From the NCBI RefSeq assembly GCF_022539665.2, contig NC_081332.1:5347803-5411802 (forward strand): a stretch of 64,000 bases of DNA. Reading direction: 5' to 3'. Shown here piece by piece: positions 47,998 through 59,017 of this stretch (its first letter is position 1; every line of letters begins with the position of its first letter). Under the pieces are notes generated by a model. The model did not search any database. It was not told the origin of the DNA and worked only from the letters and a program-made list of their open reading frames with translations. This DNA is from Daphnia carinata. Taxonomy: Eukaryota; Arthropoda; Branchiopoda; Diplostraca; Daphniidae. The position numbers and the translations under genes are program-made.

Positions 47998-48480
47998 TAG
48001 TTGCTCGTAGACGATCCGTCCATGTCCAAATCATCTCTCCGTTGTAAACAGATATATCAATAATCGAAACGCCCGGCCTTTGTTTAGATTGCCGTCCGAT
48101 AGATGGGACACCTCCAGCTATCGCTTTCTTCGTTTGAATTCCGTCTTCAATGTGTTCGCGTCGTGTTTCTTACCAAAAGTGTTTGCCTGGACGATGTGCA
48201 ACGGGGCGTCGTGTGGCGTGTCAATCGTCAGCGTTGTGATTTCGTGGGTTGGAGCACAACAACACTGTTTGCTTGCTGGCCTTGGTGGCTCAACAGCAAA
48301 TCAACGATGGACCACCTCTTTCATCCGCACTGCCGTTGCTTGGATTTTTTTTTTTTTTTTTATACAGTTGTTGCCTTTGAGATTAAGGGTAGGAGCCATG
48401 GACACGGGCAGCTGAAATACTTTAATGGGTTGGGGCCCAGCAAAAAAATAAAAGAAAGGAGGAAAAAAAAACGAATAAAG
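47998..48480 (+). other. 3' UTR of the ZAD zinc-finger gene
   Basis: No coding signal. AATAAA hexamers at 48447-48452 and 48474-48479 are candidate poly(A) signals. Confidence 0.45.
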
Positions 48481-51400
48481 AATGTGCGAGAAAAGAATAT
48501 AAAGTGTAAAACACAAAACAATGAAACAACAACTTCCAGCTGTTTCTATTGTTTTTATTCTTCATGTCTCTTTGGCTGCGATTCTCTTTTTCACTTTAGG
48601 CTTATTCTCAAAATGTCGGTGGTTCAAATAGAAAGAGAAAACTTCCACGGAACCTCATCGTTGCGTTAAAAGAAAGGTAAAAATGGCCAACAAAGGCAGA
48701 GCCAGGGAATGTCGTCCGTGTCTCCTCGACGGCGGAGGAATTCCAACAAGTCGAATAACTTTGCGGTTGGCCCTCGACTAAATTTATATCGGCGCTTATC
48801 TACACGAAGGGAAAACTCACGGTAGCAGGAAGTCTCCATTCGTGAATGCCTCTTGAACAATGTCGAGATGAGCGGCCGAAACGATGGGCCACGCTAACGC
48901 GGCATTCGAATCTAACGACGTTGGTAAAACACGTTCAAACGGCGAAAGAGGTTCCGAACAAAGGGATGAGTGATGAAAAACATAAGATTTCCGCATATTT
49001 TTTATTCGATTTGTTTTTCGTTTCTTTTTTTTATTGAAATGCGGACGCCAGACAGTCCAGCAGACCAACAAACCTCCGATTACTCAGCGAGATTCTTTGC
49101 AGCACATTTGACAGAGGATCATTTTGTTTTCGCCGATGAGTCGCTATTTCAGTTTCTACTTAAAGTGGCGTTTAAAATAAAAATGAACTCGATATCATCG
49201 AATGATTAGACGTTAGCACGTGTGTTCCTCTGTCACACGTGTAAACGACGTAAGTATAAAACGAAAAGACTTTGTCCAATTGCGTACAGAACTCGTTTGA
49301 TCAACAGTCGATCAATCACCACGATTTAAGAGATTATTGCGGAATTTGTTCCAGGTATCCTGGAAAGCATAAAAATTCCTCCATTTATTCGCAGTGACTT
49401 TGTAGAGTATACTTTGTGAAGTGGTATTCGCTGATGAAAAGTTTGAATTCCTCGAATCGATGTATTTCGGTTGCCAAAAGGAGATGGCTGGAACACAAGA
49501 TGCGAATGTTTTTATCATTAACTTTGCTTTTAAAGTAATTTTTTTGTCTTGAAACTTGACAACTTGGATGCGTGTTACGTCACCGGAAACTCGGCTGGTC
49601 GCAAAAAAAAAGTCTTGACATATTTTGAAAACGAAGAGTTTGTCAAAAGACTCAACGGCTGATGAGAGACGACAAGTGAGTGCCCTCTTTTTTTAAAAAG
49701 AAATCATAATTTCTGTGTTTAAGAAAAGAGAAAACTCGTGTGTCTTTGAAAAATTGTGATCTTCTAGATGAAACATAACGGAAGGGGAAAAAAAGAATTC
49801 CTGCCCGACCGGATGATGGTGTCGCTGCGTTCAACGTGGGCTGATGTCGTGATGGGGTCAAAATACCAACATCTTTTCCCTTTCTTTTTTTTTTTTCTCG
49901 GTTGTTTTACTATAGAGAACGGGCCAAAATGTTTTCAGGCAGAGTCGGTATGCTCCGTCAAGTCGAAACAACACTGATGTATCTGTTGTCGCCCTAGTGC
50001 AAAAAAAAAAAAAAAAAAAAAAAAAGAAAAACTGTTCGACAAAATCTTCCGGCCCGCGCCAAAGACTTTTAACACAGATAAAATGATTTGTTTTCTTCTT
50101 CTTTATATTTTTAACCATTTCCCAACGACAGAAAAATAAAATAATTGATTGCCGCCGTCTCAGAATGTTAATTGGGCGCCTCTTCCGATTTTTTTTTAGT
50201 CTCACACATCAACATTTGATGAAACTAAAAAATGTCTTGTTATTTATTTTTTCCGCTTAATAAAAATTCTCGTTTAAACATTGTGAAATAAAAGGCGTGT
50301 AGAGTCCAGGAATAAACTCTTAGCTTGTTATTGTTGTTATATTTTTTTCTCTCAATCTGAAGCGCCTCTCTCCGACGCTCTCAAGTCGAATGTAATGAAT
50401 GAATCGACAGATGCTGTGCTCCACCGAGTCCACATTCGAATACATTTTCCCTTTCCTTTTTTTTTTTGTTTTCTCTAGTGTATCCCGGATGCCCCCTTTT
50501 TTGCTTTGCCCGTCTAAACAGCACACAATGGCGCGCTGGCCCGTCTGTATAGAATGTGTTTGTACGATGTTGGGTTGCTTCACAGCAAGAATTAGGGCCA
50601 CTAGAAATAAACCGGGGGTGTCATCGTAGAAACTGCAGCAGCGGAACCCCGACACATCAAACGATGCCCCCAAAAGAGAGAGAGAGAAACTCTGAGAGTT
50701 ATAGCTGAGCATCAGGTACGCGACGGCCATATTGAAACGGTCATCGTTAAATCAACGGAAGAAGAATTAAGTATTAGCGGGAGGAATAGATAAGGCATTG
50801 CCTATAGTTCAGAGAAAAAGGAGGAGTATAGCTAAAGAATTGTTGTTCCACGTCGGCCATTAAGCACGCAACAGTTCCTTATGCGACTCGTGCCACTGCG
50901 TGACCAACAAAGTATAATAATAAACGTAGACTACCCGTGTGTTTTTTTTTTTCTTAGCACCGCCCTTCCCAGAAGACTTCAGCAAAAGTATCATCTTCTT
51001 CTTATCCCCATAGAGGACTATAAAAATCCTAACTATAAAAAAAAACAAAAACAAAAACAAAAACATTCTTCCCGAAGTCGCTTGTCGTGAGTGAGACAGT
51101 AGTCATAATACTGTTGTTCGAGCAAAGCTTTGACATTTCGGCACTATCCTCCAACTGAATGGCCTCGTGACAGCAGGAGAACCCCGCTTTTCTTTTTCTT
51201 CGTGATTTTGACACATTCGAAAACACGTAGTCGGCAACTGTAAACGACTTTCGTGAGTAAATCATGCCTTTCTCCCGCTCTCCATTCCGTGATGACTAAA
51301 TCTGCTATAGTTTCGAGTGTGTGTATACACCCTTCTTTTATTTTTCAAGTTTGCAGTTCAAATGTTGGCGCCGCTCGTAGACAATAAACAATAATCCGCA

Positions 51401-52450
51401 TTGGCTTTTATCTCTCCCTACTTTAAAAAAAAAAAAAAAGAATACCGATATACAGCCGTTTGTTGTTCTCGTTCACTTAACGAGTCGTCTCTCCCTATTT
51501 TTCTCGTATTTTATATGTAGACGGCCGGAGAACGTCAGCCATTCTCTTTTTCGCCTGTTTTCTCTTGCCAGTCGTCAAAAAAGCAGAGTGTGCGACCTAA
51601 AATTCTCCATTTGGTCGGGAAAGAAGATGCAAAAGATCGTCAATATAAGAGAGCTCACGGTCGATCAACAGTTTGAAAATAGAACGGCACTTAAAAAAAA
51701 AAAAAAAATCCTCCGCTTTTAAACTCATAAGATTGTTCTCCTCCGAAAATGTCCCAACTTCACGTTTAAAAAAAAAATAATAAATTTTAAAACGAACAAA
51801 GTCCGTGAAACTGATACCCTTGTGGCAAAGCTATTTCGAAAAAAATACAGACGTGGTCCAACACTTTGATTTGTTGATTCGAACGTTGTTCCTACTTATT
51901 GTTGCCACCTACCGTGATTTCCCCCCCCCCCCCACTCTTGCATATTTCCACGATCAGGGAAGGGGGGGGGGCCGAAGAGACAGACACACAAATAACGAAA
52001 AGTTGGGTTAATATGGTCTCCAAGAAAAGGTATATAGAGTGCAGAGTATCGACTACTAACCGTTTGGGTGGCCACACGCTACGTGCTTGTTGTGCTTCTG
52101 ACAGGTTGATTTATGCGCCGTGCACGAGCTTCACATAATCGATATCTTTTTTTTTTTTTTTTATGTTTGTTAGTGGAACGCATCGATGAATGATGTGGAC
52201 CGTGAGCTCGACGTTTTCAACACGGCATTGTGCTGGATGGATGGATGGGACTCTTCTGCATAATTTACAGAGTCCCACAACTAGGAAATGAGAGAAGACA
52301 TACGAACAAAAAAATAAGAAGTTGAGAGATTAAATAGAACGAGAAGAGCGCGGGAGAAGCGATACTAAATATACACACACGCAGTATTCACGCGGGAGCA
52401 TATGCGTCGTATAGTCTTTTGTTTCGTTCAACGCTAAACGCAATAAGGTC
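48481..52450. other. Non-coding, homopolymer-containing intergenic DNA
   Basis: Nothing convincing on either strand. A/T runs, a C13 run near 51920-51932 and scattered short frames only. Confidence 0.5.
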
Positions 52451-52502
52451 CTAATGCGATTATGGCATGTCGAGGCTTCTTTTCCCCATCGATTAGATCA
52501 CA

Positions 52503-52757
52503 ATGCTATATCCACAATTCCAAACATCCTCTGTCCATTATGCAGCCGGAAATCTTTATGTGGTCACTGGTTTTTTCTTTTTATTTCTTTTGTGTTCCGC
52601 AATGGCCATGGCGGTCAATAGTCGGAAGGAGAGGGACGTTAAAGCGAAAACCGGCGATAAGGAGCCTTTGTTGAATTCCTTATATGGTCCATTAGGAGAC
52701 GATCCTGCGGATAACGACAAGCTCCCCTCCTGGATCTTCTCCATTCACAGTCGATAG
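52503..52757 (+). CDS. Candidate small secreted peptide, family unknown
   Basis: Not recognised. An 84-codon frame starts at ATG 52503 and contains a strong hydrophobic stretch (LYVVTGFFFLFLLCSAMAMA) that looks like a signal peptide. About 47 polar residues without cysteine follow, ending SWIFSIHSR. A poly(A) signal AATAAA lies about 100 bases downstream (near 52860) before an A run, so a short transcript is plausible. The sequence TTATGCAG just before the hydrophobic segment could be an acceptor, in which case the true start codon lies in an upstream exon. There are dibasic-like sites (SRKER) but no amidation signal, so a classical neuropeptide is not supported. It may also be chance. Confidence 0.35.
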   Translation: MLYPQFQTSSVHYAAGNLYVVTGFFFLFLLCSAMAMAVNSRKERDVKAKTGDKEPLLNSLYGPLGDDPADNDKLPSWIFSIHSR

Positions 52758-55700
52758 TCATTTATTTTTATTTTTTTGTTTTACTTCCTTTTTTTTTTAG
52801 TAGTGTTGGCTATTGGACCCTGTTAGATGACGACCACCACGGCCAACGAGTGACAATGAAATAAAACTTAAAAAAAAAAAAAAATTCCTGGAACTTTCGA
52901 TTTTTTTTTTCTCCATGTTTCGGAACATTGGTGTAGGTGTAGTAGTGGCTAGAGAAAAAGGTGGGATTTGTGAAATGGCATTGGTGGAGTCGTTGTCGCT
53001 TGTAAATTTCCTTCTCGCAAACGCAGCTGTTCACCATAGCTCTCTCGCTGGCCCCCACCGAGAGTTTCTTTTTACGATCCAAGTCCAGTTTCCTTCTTTT
53101 TTTTTGCTTGTTTTTCTTTTTTGGTCCTCTACTTTGTGCGGGTTATTATTTGACTTGTATCTGTCCGCAACGTGCCCTGTCTTTTGTCAAGTCTTTTTTT
53201 TTTTTTTCCCCAACAACTTGAAGCTCGGGGATCTTCTTTTTTGTTGTTGATTGGAAGTCTGACGATGTAAAAGCTTAGGAATTGTCATACCTTTTTCTTA
53301 ACGTTCCAGTTCAACGTGTTTCGTGATGTGGATGCAAAAAAACCAATTTTTAGGGGGAAAAAAATTTTATTTTTATTTTTATTTCAATTTTTTTTGCAGT
53401 ATGCAAATGATCTGGGTCGTCCTCTTTTTTTTTTTTTGTCTTTTTGGGATTTTTTTTTTTTTAAATCCTGTTTTTAAGTGTTGAAAAAAGACAGGAAAAC
53501 TCTGGATTTTCTAGAAATAGAATTCGCCTTCTTGGCTCGCCTGGCGGGATGGCCGACAACCTCACATAACACAATGACAACAAGGAAGGAAACCGACAAC
53601 AACAACAACAAAGAAAAAGAATGAAAAAAAAAAGAAAACAAAGAATCACACGAGCATCTATTGAAAATTTGAATTAAAGAATCTCAGTTAATATTCATGA
53701 ATTTTCTTCTCAATCTCAATGCGTGTGTGTGTTAATTCCGTCATGTTCCTGGAACTTCTTATTTCCTTCCCCACTCAGTTCCATTCGTCTTCCCTTTTTT
53801 TTTTCGAAAATGGACATGGGGTTCGTTACACGGGTTATATCGTTGCTGTCATTTGCATGTTGTTGCCTCAGCTGGGCATCGCTGATGATTGTGGAACGAG
53901 ATCCTCGTCGACTTGGGATTACGTCAGGAGACCTTCTTGATCCACGAGTCCACAAGCCGTAGGCAGAGGATTATGTAGATACGACCCAACCCAAAAACAG
54001 CTAACCGATTTTCAGTGTAGATGACGTGACATGGAACGAAACAATTTCCAAAACACATCCTTTAAAAAAGAAGAGAAAGAAAGTGATGAGAATGAGATAC
54101 GCTTTGTCGCCACTTCTGCAGGCCTCCATTTCTATTCCGTGTTCCAACCCATTTATGTTCCAGACCGGATGAATCATAGCCTTTAAAGTAAAAATGCCAA
54201 ACAGCTAACGCTCGACGAACTCGTTTTTGTGTGTGTGAACCGTTTGTTGCCTGGAACGTAAATTCCATCGTGTCCGCCTCGACCAAAGTATCCGAAATTC
54301 TGTTTTCTAGCGGGGCTGTTTCTCCGTCCGCACGGCAGACGCTTTTCGCTCTGTTCTGTGTGAATATTTACGATCGTCGGTGCCACGCCGTGGCACATCG
54401 CCGTGTAAGAGAATGGGCAGGGCGAACGAAACAACTGGGTTTTTTTGGCCGCGACGTTCGTGATCTATGTCGCCGTTGGGGCGAAAAGGGGTGCGGCGGC
54501 GTCGTCATCGGCCCATATGCACCGGCATTTTCGGACATAAAACCTGTCACTGGAACATAGGGAGAGAAAAAAAATGGGTAGTCCATCATCGACGGCCAAC
54601 ACTTTGGATAACGCAATGAAACGGAAGATGACACGTAAAGCGATTGGCATCAATCTCGTATGAAACAATGCCATTTGCATAAAGAGGGACGTGTTGAAAA
54701 CGTCCGGGGATTCATGCCAAGTCGTGGTTTATTAGAATCACGTAGTGGAAAGGCGAAACAGATTTCCCCCATTTGGTAAGTCGAATTAATAAAAATGCAA
54801 TTGCCCGCGTTAAATTGTGCCATTGTGAGGTTGTTTGAAATATTTTCTTGCATAATTAGTAGCTAATTGTAGTCGGTTATTCATTTATTCATATTTCATC
54901 ATTCTTTTTCATTTCAAGGTTTTTTTTGGTTTGGTTTTCGTCAATTTGCATTTTGTTTTTCAGTCTTTTCTTACCCCACCTCCTTCTATGATCATTTCTT
55001 AATCTCTTTGTCCTTGAACGTTCTTGTTGTTTTCCAATTGATCTCATTACTGGGGAGAATTTTATGCAGCCCTTCCTCCTCTGCAAATTGTTTTTCGAGA
55101 AATGGGCCACTTTTTGTTTTCCTTACCCTGCCTCCATCTCCCAAGAGCTACACGTGGCAAATGGCGTCCATTTTGTTCAGTCCATTTGCCGATGTGCGCA
55201 CCGCCACATCTGGTCTAAGCCGATTGAACATCAATATAAACTAGGTCTGCTTTGTGAACGTAACGTGTAAATCTTTTGTTCTATTGTGGTTCGTTTATTT
55301 CTCGAGTGAGTGTGCAATTTCAGGTATGATACTTTAATTGAATTTCAATTGTTTTTGTCGGGTGTTTCAACTACGTTGGGTATTGCTAAATTCTAACGCA
55401 ATATTTAAAAATTGTTTTCTACATTTTTGTGTTTATGAGTGTCGCTAGTAACGATGAAAGAATGATGAAACGCCATGTTGATTTACAAGCGACAATGACG
55501 TGACAGGAAAATGGAAGAAACATTTTTTTTTTCACATAAAAAAATAAAATTCATTTGTTTAGGATTTGTTCTGTAAGCACCCGCAATAAGCACCGATGTC
55601 TAACGTAAAAATCCCGAGACTAGAAAAAAAAGAAACTAACATTAGTCTCATCGTAAATAATGCTAGCCTCCCGATGATGGTTTCATGACGTTAACGAGCG

Positions 55701-56841
55701 TGTAATAAATATTCTTTTTTTTTTTCGATAGATGGTTCAACTATGGCGGCCACCTTCTGTTAGATGTGCTAGATAGCAGTTGAGCCCCTCGTGCTTATTA
55801 CTGGGGGGGGGGCTCGGTCGTGTGTCATCCAACTCCCGATGGGATATTGGATGTTATATATGCATCCATCGTGTCACGCAAGTTATGTGGCTATAGTTTT
55901 CTCGAATGAATAAGTTTTTCCTTTTTGAAATACGTACACCTCTCATATTTACGTGCTCCTGTATAATGTAATTCTCATTTTTCCTATTTTTAAAGAAATC
56001 TTAATTGTTTTTTGTTTTTTTTTGTTTTAGAAAATATTGGAACTAAAAGGACCAGACCAGAAGAACTGGACGAGGCTCGTTAACGATGACGAGTTCAAAA
56101 CATACGTCAAACAACACTCGATACCCCCCCCCCCCCCCCGTTTTCGTCTCTGCTTTCTTTTTCAAAATCGATAACTGCGTAACGACAAGTGTAGGGTTTC
56201 TGCCCATTTGATTACCGCATTTACACCCGATTATATTAGGGGGAATTATCTTTATTTCCTGATTGGTGTAAGTTTTCATATCGATCGTAAAAATCACGAA
56301 ACGCTCTAGTATCTATTTTAGGCGTTGATTGGGGATTTGCATAAATCGTAGTTTAGCACAATTTTCTAAAAAAAGAAGTTAGTTTTGAAACCGTGAAAAA
56401 TTGGAAACGTCGTGTATGAGGCGCCACTGTCGTTTTTTTTATTTATTTACGTACACCACCGTTCTATTATTCCCCTCTTTTTTTCTCTCAAGTCGTGTGT
56501 TCCATGCGAAAACAGGGAGAATGAGAGAGGCAGTTGAGAAAAGGGAAGAGAATCGGTTGCGCGCAGAAGGGGCAGAACCGACCGGCACTCCGGCGACGAA
56601 AGTAATAAGACGAGTTCAGTCGTTTCCCTACTTCCCTGACGTCCATCCGCATTCGGAAGAAGTTGTGTCGCCCTTAAGTTTTTTTTTTTTTCGACTCCTC
56701 AATTTTTTTATCCCCCTCTAAAATTCTGGATATTTATTCCCGACGAATTCAAATAATTCCAATCATTTTCTTATTTTTAACGATTTTGATGGGTTCGACA
56801 AACTGTGATAAATATTAAAATTTTGAGCGCATTTTTGATAA
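52758..56841. other. Non-coding region upstream of the RBM24-like gene
   Basis: Beyond the peptide candidate's 3' end, no convincing gene. Homopolymers are frequent, including a C run near 56126-56140. Short frames at 53719-53962 and 54231-54560 were examined and not accepted. The promoter of the RBM24-like gene should lie here. Confidence 0.45.
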
Positions 56842-56894
56842 GCGAGTCGAAGAGGCCATCCGAATTTCGTCACAAGTGTTTTCGGTTCATTGAG

Positions 56895-56964
56895 TGAGAG
56901 AGAGAGAGAGAGAGAGAATGTTGATGTCTCATCATCACCTGAACAGCAGCAGCAGCAGCAGCAG
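56895..56964. repeat. (GA)n and (CAG)7 microsatellites at the RBM24-like 5' end
   Basis: (GA)n at 56895-56917 and (CAG)7 at 56944-56964 lie in the same open frame as the RRM. If translated they would give Glu/Arg and poly-Gln tracts. Confidence 0.75.
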
Positions 56965-57042
56965 TCCATCAACGACTTTGAGATTGTCGGCCTGTGCGCG
57001 AACGGCACCAGTTGCAACGGCAGTTCGGGTTTAAGTGGGGCC

Positions 57043-59017
57043 ATGGCCGGAACGGCATCTTCAGCGTCCAGCAGTAGCTCGACGGGATCGTCCACATCGT
57101 CCGCTTCTGCCTCCATCAAAGACACGACGTTCACGAAAATCTTTGTCGGCGGCCTGCCTTATCACACGACGGACGCCAGTCTGCGCGAACACTTTCAGGT
57201 CTACGGCGAAATCGAAGAGGCCGTCGTCATCACCGATCGCCAGACGGGCAAATCCCGCGGATACGGATTCGTAAGTTTTCTTTCTTTTTTTCATATTCAA
57301 AATTTGTGATTGTTCATTTGTTTCGCGGATAATTTTTTTTTTTTTTTTTTAAATTCTTTAATTTAAATAAGTTTAAAAAGATTAGAGGGAGGGTGCAAAA
57401 GAAAATACAACATTTAGCTTCTTTTCATTTCCTTGTTGCGCTGTTAGGGAATGTGTTTTGGTGGGGGTCGGTTAGAATCGTAGTGCTGCACCTGTGACAG
57501 GCTGTCAGTTTTCGGGGTGTTTTGTGGCCTCATTCTGTGTCCATATGGCGATGTTGGAAGGCCCGTCTCTTTTCGTGATCAAATAGGATTATTATTTGTG
57601 GGGGGGGGGAAGAATTGCGGAATGGTAGAGTTAAATGACTTAATTTAGCGCAGTCACGTTCTACTTGTTGGTGGATCTGTTTGCTCAAGTGTGTAGACGA
57701 GGAGCCGAAATCAAATGGTGGAGGGGCTTCCCGGAATTGTAAATTGTGAAGAAATAAAAAAAAAAAGAGGGGGGGGGGAACTTGTTTCGTGACATGTTCG
57801 TTCGCAGATGGCACACATGTGTCTCTATAATAGATGACGTCATAACCTTTTCAATAGTCACTAGTTTTGCGACCCCTCCCATCTATTTGTCTTCTCTTTT
57901 TAAGGATCGTTCGAAATATCGATGACGTTCGGGGGCATGTTTCGTTTTATTATTAAACTTTATTTATTTATTTATTTTTGCTGTTGGCATTTCGCTGTTG
58001 TGGTGTGATTTTGCGTGTCGTGTGTGTATGAAGTTTTTTTTTGTCAAAACAATATTTCATTGGTGTGTCTTTTGCGTTGTGGCTGGTGTTCTTGTTGTTG
58101 GCGTACGAAAGTATAGGTGACCATGTCGGATCGACTAGCAGCCGAACGGGCCTGCAAAGACGCCAATCCAATCATCGACGGCCGTAAGGCCAACGTCAAC
58201 CTGGCCTATTTGGGCGCCAAGCCCAGAGGCAACCTCCAAGCAGGTACGAGTTCTTATCATTTTTTTTTTCCTTCCTAATTTAACCATTTTAATTTGGGGA
58301 TTAAAACATTTATTGAGTTTTGGTTTTTCTAATTTTTTTTTTTTTTATTTTTCGAGATTTTGAGTTTTATTTTTTTTTTTTTGCGAGGATTTGAATTTCT
58401 TTTTCATTTTTTAAATGGATACATTGAAAGGAATCGTTTGGTGACGCCCTTCTACTTTTGCTTGACTGTTTATCCGGTTATTTATACACGACCGTGTACA
58501 AATAGATCGGACACACCGTGCACAAACCACCCTTGTTTTTTTTTGGCCCCCCCCCCTCCCTTCTCCCTATATCTTGGCTAAAGATGCGTTACGTAAACGT
58601 TGCTTAACGCTTCGTAGTGTTGGTCGTTTTACATTTTTTTTTTTTTTTCTCCTTTAAAGAAAAAATGAATAATAAAGAAAATTCCAATAGCCAGTGCGTT
58701 TCAACGGGTCCTTTGCGTTAGCACCCGACAGGCCCCGGCGTAAACATTTACTCGTATTATCATAACGGGGGGGAGGGGGCGGTAGTGAAAGAAGACATTT
58801 GTTATTCAATTTATCATAGGAACTTTTTTTTTTTTGTTAATGAGATGGTGAGGATAAGCGATTGTTTTTCTAATCGATTTGATTCTCGTCGTTCTATTTA
58901 AATTTGATTTAATGGCTCAGTTTTTCTATGTTTGATGTTGCCGCGTCCAGGATTCCCTTTGGCAGCCGCCTTGCGAGCCGGATTTCCAGCTGCTCTTTTC
59001 GGACAAGGACAATACGG
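57043..59017 (+). CDS. RBM24: RBM24/RBM38/SUP-12-type RNA-binding protein, 5' exons (3' end outside window)
   Basis: Single-RRM regulator of muscle-specific splicing and mRNA stability in animals. Exons seen are 57043-57270, 58117-58243 and 58951-59017, joined in frame. After a Ser/Ala/Thr-rich leader, the RRM (about residues 32-108) is nearly identical to vertebrate RBM24. RNP2 is [13 protein letters not shown], and the block [19 protein letters not shown] joins across the first intron to VTM (RNP1). [16 protein letters not shown] follows. The third exon gives a Gly/Ala/Phe-rich start of the C-terminal region. GCCATGG at 57041-57047 is the first in-frame ATG and has an ideal context. The frame is also open upstream to 56842, so an earlier spliced start is possible. 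The Tyr/Ala/Pro-rich C-terminus was not found in 59018-64000. Confidence 0.93.
57271..58116 (+). other. First intron of the RBM24-like gene
   Basis: Bounded by GTAAGT (57271) and AAGTATAG (58116). Contains A/T runs and an A/G polypurine stretch near 57757-57779. Nothing else recognised. Confidence 0.8.
58244..58950 (+). other. Second intron of the RBM24-like gene
   Basis: Bounded by GTACGA (58244) and CGCGTCCAG (58950). T-rich, with C and G runs. No gene seen. Confidence 0.8.

Noticed and set aside
53719-53962. Two overlapping short frames with a hydrophobic segment that could mimic a signal peptide
   Set aside because: Two frames compete, neither has a convincing mature part or nearby poly(A) signal; weaker than the 52.5-kb candidate.
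54062-54634. Overlapping frames on both strands, some with Gly-Arg or Lys-Arg sites suggestive of neuropeptides
   Set aside because: No signal peptide in frame with the sites and no repeated peptide motif; all frames look random.
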